From the NCBI GenBank assembly GCA_947624245.1, contig CANQJL010000017.1, positions 1 to 52,089 of the forward strand: 52,089 bases of DNA, given 5' to 3'. Numbering within the stretch: the first letter of the stretch is position 1; every line of letters begins with the position of its first letter. Source of the DNA: an uncultured Acetatifactor sp. (GTDB lineage Bacteria > Bacillota > Clostridia > Lachnospirales > Lachnospiraceae). Below, one piece after another: positions 49,395 through 52,089 of the stretch. The notes below the pieces were generated by a model. It was not told where the DNA came from and did not search any database. It was given only the letters and a program-made list of their open reading frames with translations. Position numbers and translations under genes: made by a program.

Positions 49395-49413
49395 AAAAAT
49401 TAATTCTGCAATT
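49395..49413. repeat. 19-bp direct repeat, left copy
   Basis: AAAAATTAATTCTGCAATT is found here and again at 52019-52037, in the same orientation, flanking the chemoreceptor gene. Confidence 0.7.
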
Positions 49414-49545
49414 CTGCATCTAAATATGGGACATCCATTTCTGAATGTCCCCCTCCTGCGTTTCACCACGCCCGCCTATTTCTCACTGATTTATAATAAC
49501 ATATGCAGCACATAATCTTTCCGAAAAATGGGGTGGCGTATGAAG

Positions 49546-49579
49546 ATAGGATATGATAAAATATAGGATATGATAAAAT
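49546..49579 (+). repeat. Exact tandem duplication of 17 bp upstream of the chemoreceptor gene
   Basis: ATAGGATATGATAAAAT is present twice back to back (49546-49562 and 49563-49579). Each copy contains a -10-like TATGAT, so it may change promoter strength. No clear -35 pairs with it, and no flagellar sigma-28 motif was found up to the start codon. Confidence 0.75.
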
Positions 49580-49701
49580 AGATTAAAATGGTCTTTTGAT
49601 ATGGCGGGTCCTATTATGGATGTGACATATGGAAAAATTTGGAAGTACAGGCAAACAATAAAAATGCCTCTCAATGAGGCGGGAAAGGACAGGCGAGAAA
49701 A

Positions 49702-51702
49702 TTGCGCAGTTTAAGAACAAAATTCATCATTGCTACTTGCATCATATGCATTATATGTATTGGATTGACAGCAGGAATCAGTTACTGGCAGGCCTCTTCT
49801 GTTATCGCACAGGCCAGCGCGGAGAATGAAGAGATGACAGCCCGGGAAGCAGCCCAGGAGCTGGAGAACTGGATGCAGGCAAAAGGGGAATTCTTGTATA
49901 CCGTTAAGGCAAGTATTGAGACAGAGGGCGACACTGACTATGATAAGCTTTGTCAATATATGAAAGGGTTATTGGAGGATTATAACACAGATGATACCCT
50001 TTACGATATCTACTTTACTTATCCTGACAGCCGGATGGCCTCAGGAAGTGGATACGTGCCGGACGGTACAGTGGATTTTACTACACGCGATTGGTACATA
50101 GAAGCAGAAGAGTCGGATGGACTGGCGTATTCTACCCCTTATCTGGATGTAGATTCAGGAAGGATAGTAATAACAATCTCTGTCAAAGTTGAGATTGACG
50201 GGAAGACAGTAGGCGTTCTTGCCGAGGACATTTTTGCAGATACCCTGGTGGATATTACGAATAATGTGGAAGTGCCAAGGAACAGCTATGCGATGCTGAC
50301 CGACAACAAAAATGGCGTTGTGGTACACCCCAATGAAGCTTATGGCTATGTAGACGATGAACCGGTCGCCCTGACAGATCTGGAGGGAAACCCTTATAAG
50401 TCATTGGTCAATGAGTTCCAGGCAGAAGAGGACAGGAAGCTGGTCTGGATCAAAGACTATGATAAGGTGACCAGAGGATTTGTATCTGCTCCGATCCCCA
50501 GCTGCAATTGGAATATCACCCTGGCGGTGGACAAGGATGTGGTCAATGCAGATGTGAAAAAAATGTTGAATGGTTTTCTGTTTGCAGGGATTATTTCACT
50601 GGCAGTGGCGATTGTGGTCATATCAGCAGTGGTCAATACAATGCTCCGGCCGGTAAAAGCCCTGGCGGCGGCTGTGGACTCTGGAGATTTGTCAGCTCAG
50701 ATCAGTGTCCGGGGAAAGGACGAGGTATCCCGTTTGACGAAAGGTTTCCAGAATTTATTTGGAAAATTAAAGGATCTATTAAGAGTCAGCCGGGAAACGG
50801 TAAGCAATGTAGAAAATTCGGCCAATAAGTTTTCCTCTTTGACGGAAAATGTATCGATGGGGGCGGGACAGATCATTCAGGATATGGAACGGATTGTACA
50901 GGTTATGGATCAGCAGGCCCAGAATGTGCAGGAGGGACAGGAAGTTCTGGAAGAATTTGGCACACAGATTCATATCCTGGAAGATAATTTTGCATCGATG
51001 AACCGTATCGTTAATGAAATGAATTCCCAGATGGAAAGCAATACTAAAGTAGCTCAGGAATTGAGCAATTCCGCAGAATCCAGTTCTCGCAATATCAATA
51101 CCGTGCTGGAGCAGGTTCGCATGTTGGGAGAATATTCTCAGAATATTTCCCAAATGGTGTCTGTTATCACACAGATTTCCGACCAGACCAATCTTCTGGC
51201 GCTGAATGCATCAATTGAGGCGGCAAGGGCCGGTGAGGCCGGTAAGGGCTTTGCTGTAGTAGCTGATGAGATACGGAGCCTGTCAGAGCAGACCAGCGCA
51301 GCGTCCGGAGATATTATTAAGGTTGTTGGCGATATCTGTACCGGAATTGAAAAGGTGGTAAAGGATATTGATTACACAGAGAATAATTTCCAGAGAAATA
51401 TAGAAATTTCCGAAGAAGTCCAGACGGCGTTGAAATCTGTCCGAGATTCCTTTGCTGAATTATCGGCCATGGAACAGCAGCTGTCCCAGTCTGCCGCCAC
51501 TTTTATAGAGGGCAAAGCTGTTATGGAAAAATCTTTCAATACCATTGCTTCCAATAGCAGTGAATGCATGGAAATCAGCAATCAGATCAGGGAGATTTCC
51601 GACGAGCAAAGCGGCTCTATGACAGAGCTTACCGAGTGGTCGGAGCGTTTGAACCGTTTATCTGAGCAGCTACAGAGAAAATCCGAAGAATTTAATATGT
51701 AG
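49702..51702 (+). CDS. Methyl-accepting chemotaxis protein with dCache sensor
   Basis: 666 residues, TTG start (weak ribosome site AGGACAGG). A first membrane helix (about 8-27), an extracellular dCache_1 domain (about 35-285), a second helix (about 288-312), HAMP (313-365) and a long coiled signalling domain with tip [20 protein letters not shown] (about 493-512). The sensor carries the R-x-W-Y block (Arg129, Trp131, Tyr132 in TTRDWYIEA) and an Asp in [10 protein letters not shown] (Asp176), which resemble the amino-acid-binding set of dCache_1 receptors. It probably directs motility toward an amino acid, if flagella are present. Confidence 0.92.
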   Translation: MRSLRTKFIIATCIICIICIGLTAGISYWQASSVIAQASAENEEMTAREAAQELENWMQAKGEFLYTVKASIETEGDTDYDKLCQYMKGLLEDYNTDDTLYDIYFTYPDSRMASGSGYVPDGTVDFTTRDWYIEAEESDGLAYSTPYLDVDSGRIVITISVKVEIDGKTVGVLAEDIFADTLVDITNNVEVPRNSYAMLTDNKNGVVVHPNEAYGYVDDEPVALTDLEGNPYKSLVNEFQAEEDRKLVWIKDYDKVTRGFVSAPIPSCNWNITLAVDKDVVNADVKKMLNGFLFAGIISLAVAIVVISAVVNTMLRPVKALAAAVDSGDLSAQISVRGKDEVSRLTKGFQNLFGKLKDLLRVSRETVSNVENSANKFSSLTENVSMGAGQIIQDMERIVQVMDQQAQNVQEGQEVLEEFGTQIHILEDNFASMNRIVNEMNSQMESNTKVAQELSNSAESSSRNINTVLEQVRMLGEYSQNISQMVSVITQISDQTNLLALNASIEAARAGEAGKGFAVVADEIRSLSEQTSAASGDIIKVVGDICTGIEKVVKDIDYTENNFQRNIEISEEVQTALKSVRDSFAELSAMEQQLSQSAATFIEGKAVMEKSFNTIASNSSECMEISNQIREISDEQSGSMTELTEWSERLNRLSEQLQRKSEEFNM

Positions 51703-51719
51703 AGTGGACAAGGGGCGTT

Positions 51720-51862
51720 TTTATGAGGAAAGCGGGGGAAGAACATCAGAAGCTGTATTAGAGAACACAGCTGCAGAAAGATATGTTACGGCAAAATATT
51801 GTGGCGGAAGGGAATAGCGGGAACTATATGGCAATAATAGGACAGTACGGCTGAATGAGCTG
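51720..51862 (+). pseudogene. Possible remnant of a small gene after the chemoreceptor
   Basis: After the stop, a frame reading QLQKDMLRQNIVAEGNSGNY, then AIIGQYG and stop, looks coding; shifting one base continues with LNELKKAIVSAC. Upstream the frame is closed by TAG. It may be a decayed small gene, or chance. The rest of the interval holds nothing else seen. Confidence 0.25.
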
Positions 51863-51908
51863 AAAAAAGCAATTGTTTCTGCCTGTGGCAGATTACAGTT
51901 GCTTTTTT
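51863..51908 (+). terminator. Terminator after the chemoreceptor gene
   Basis: A 14-bp stem AAAAAAGCAATTGT (51863-51876) / ACAGTTGCTTTTTT (51895-51908), one G-U pair, ending in a run of Ts. Strong rho-independent terminator. Confidence 0.9.
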
Positions 51909-52018
51909 ATTGTATGGAAAATCCTGTTGCTGTTTTGGATTCGCAGATTTTAGGAGTAAATTATAATTGCTTCTAAAAGATTGCTTCCGCCTTCATTGGA
52001 CCAATCAAATACTTGCAG

Positions 52019-52037
52019 AAAAATTAATTCTGCAATT
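52019..52037. repeat. 19-bp direct repeat, right copy
   Basis: Same AAAAATTAATTCTGCAATT as at 49395-49413. Here it overlaps the stop codon of the partial minus-strand gene, inside a larger palindrome TTGCAGAA/TTCTGCAA. Confidence 0.7.
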
Positions 52038-52089
52038 TCCGGCCCAGATCGTATGCCGCCTGGAGATAAACAGAGCGTCTTGTCATTTC
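52024..52089 (-). CDS. 3' end of an unknown gene (partial)
   Basis: 22 codons run in from the right edge on the minus strand (MTRRSVYLQAAYDLGRKLQN) to a TAA at 52024. Codon choice looks coding, but the fragment is too short to name. Nothing else is seen between 51909 and 52023. Confidence 0.4.
   Translation of the reverse strand, partial: EMTRRSVYLQAAYDLGRKLQN

Noticed and set aside
49483..49674. A 63-codon minus-strand frame upstream of gpx
   Set aside because: It has no ribosome site, runs through the 17-bp tandem repeat and is very AT-rich with low complexity, so it is unlikely to be coding.
49620..49701. c-di-GMP riboswitch upstream of the chemoreceptor
   Set aside because: GGCAAAC is present, but the rest of the GEMM core (GACGCAAAGC and the second stem) is missing.

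Overview
The window looks like a chromosomal segment of an anaerobic, Gram-positive gut-type Clostridium, most likely a member of the Lachnospiraceae. This is inferred from gene content: a class III ribonucleotide reductase, an [FeFe]-hydrogenase-like sensor, LytTR/GHKL two-component pairs, a DUF4317 protein, a holin-like type I toxin, YtrA- and BlaI/BlaR-type regulators and a cytosolic subtilase of the spore-germination type. No sequence comparison could be run, so the taxonomy is a judgement.

Layout. (1) 1-2.6 kb is a visibly AT-rich accessory island. It holds a 32-aa holin-like toxin with an antisense RNA candidate, then two unrecognised genes with nearly identical promoters and fragments of related genes between them. 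(2) 2.7-6.3 kb is a GHKL kinase and LytTR regulator, a terminator, and a lipoprotein gene whose promoter carries a tandem direct repeat of LytTR type just upstream of its -35. (3) 6.3-16.4 kb holds a small hypothetical gene, tRNA-Trp, an SGNH/MBOAT acylation pair, radA, a small conserved protein, clpC, an SH3 membrane protein with a low-complexity tail and a zinc-ribbon/HTH protein. (4) 16.4-25 kb is nucleotide metabolism: purE-purM-purN-purD, an M29 aminopeptidase with two small membrane proteins, then pyrF-GNAT-pyrE. All of regions 2-4 read on the minus strand.

(5) 25.2-33.4 kb: a cytosolic protein joining ferredoxin clusters, an H-cluster-like domain, another Fe-S motif and a chemoreceptor signalling domain; nrdD with a C-terminal thioredoxin/glutaredoxin-like domain and tandem NrdR-like boxes; an XRE regulator; a TPR lipoprotein; mscL with a zinc ribbon; and a DUF4317 gene. 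(6) 33.4-43.3 kb: a LytTR/GHKL pair followed, across a strong terminator, by a heterodimeric ABC exporter; an S8 subtilase; and a GntR-ABC-permease-permease operon. (7) 43.5-49.3 kb: blaI-blaR1, an AbiE-type toxin-antitoxin pair bracketed by pieces of an ohrR-like gene, and an oxidative-stress operon (gpx, flavodoxin, ohrR-like). (8) 49.7-51.7 kb: a dCache chemoreceptor, then a terminator and the end of an unknown gene.

Most of the window is ordinary chromosome. The most unusual parts are the left island (type I toxin-antitoxin with a possible 5'-3' mRNA pairing, and the promoter-sharing cassettes), the LytTR-lipoprotein unit, the hydrogenase-chemoreceptor fusion, and the AbiE module sitting at the 3' end of ohrR with two copies of a 30-bp inverted repeat.
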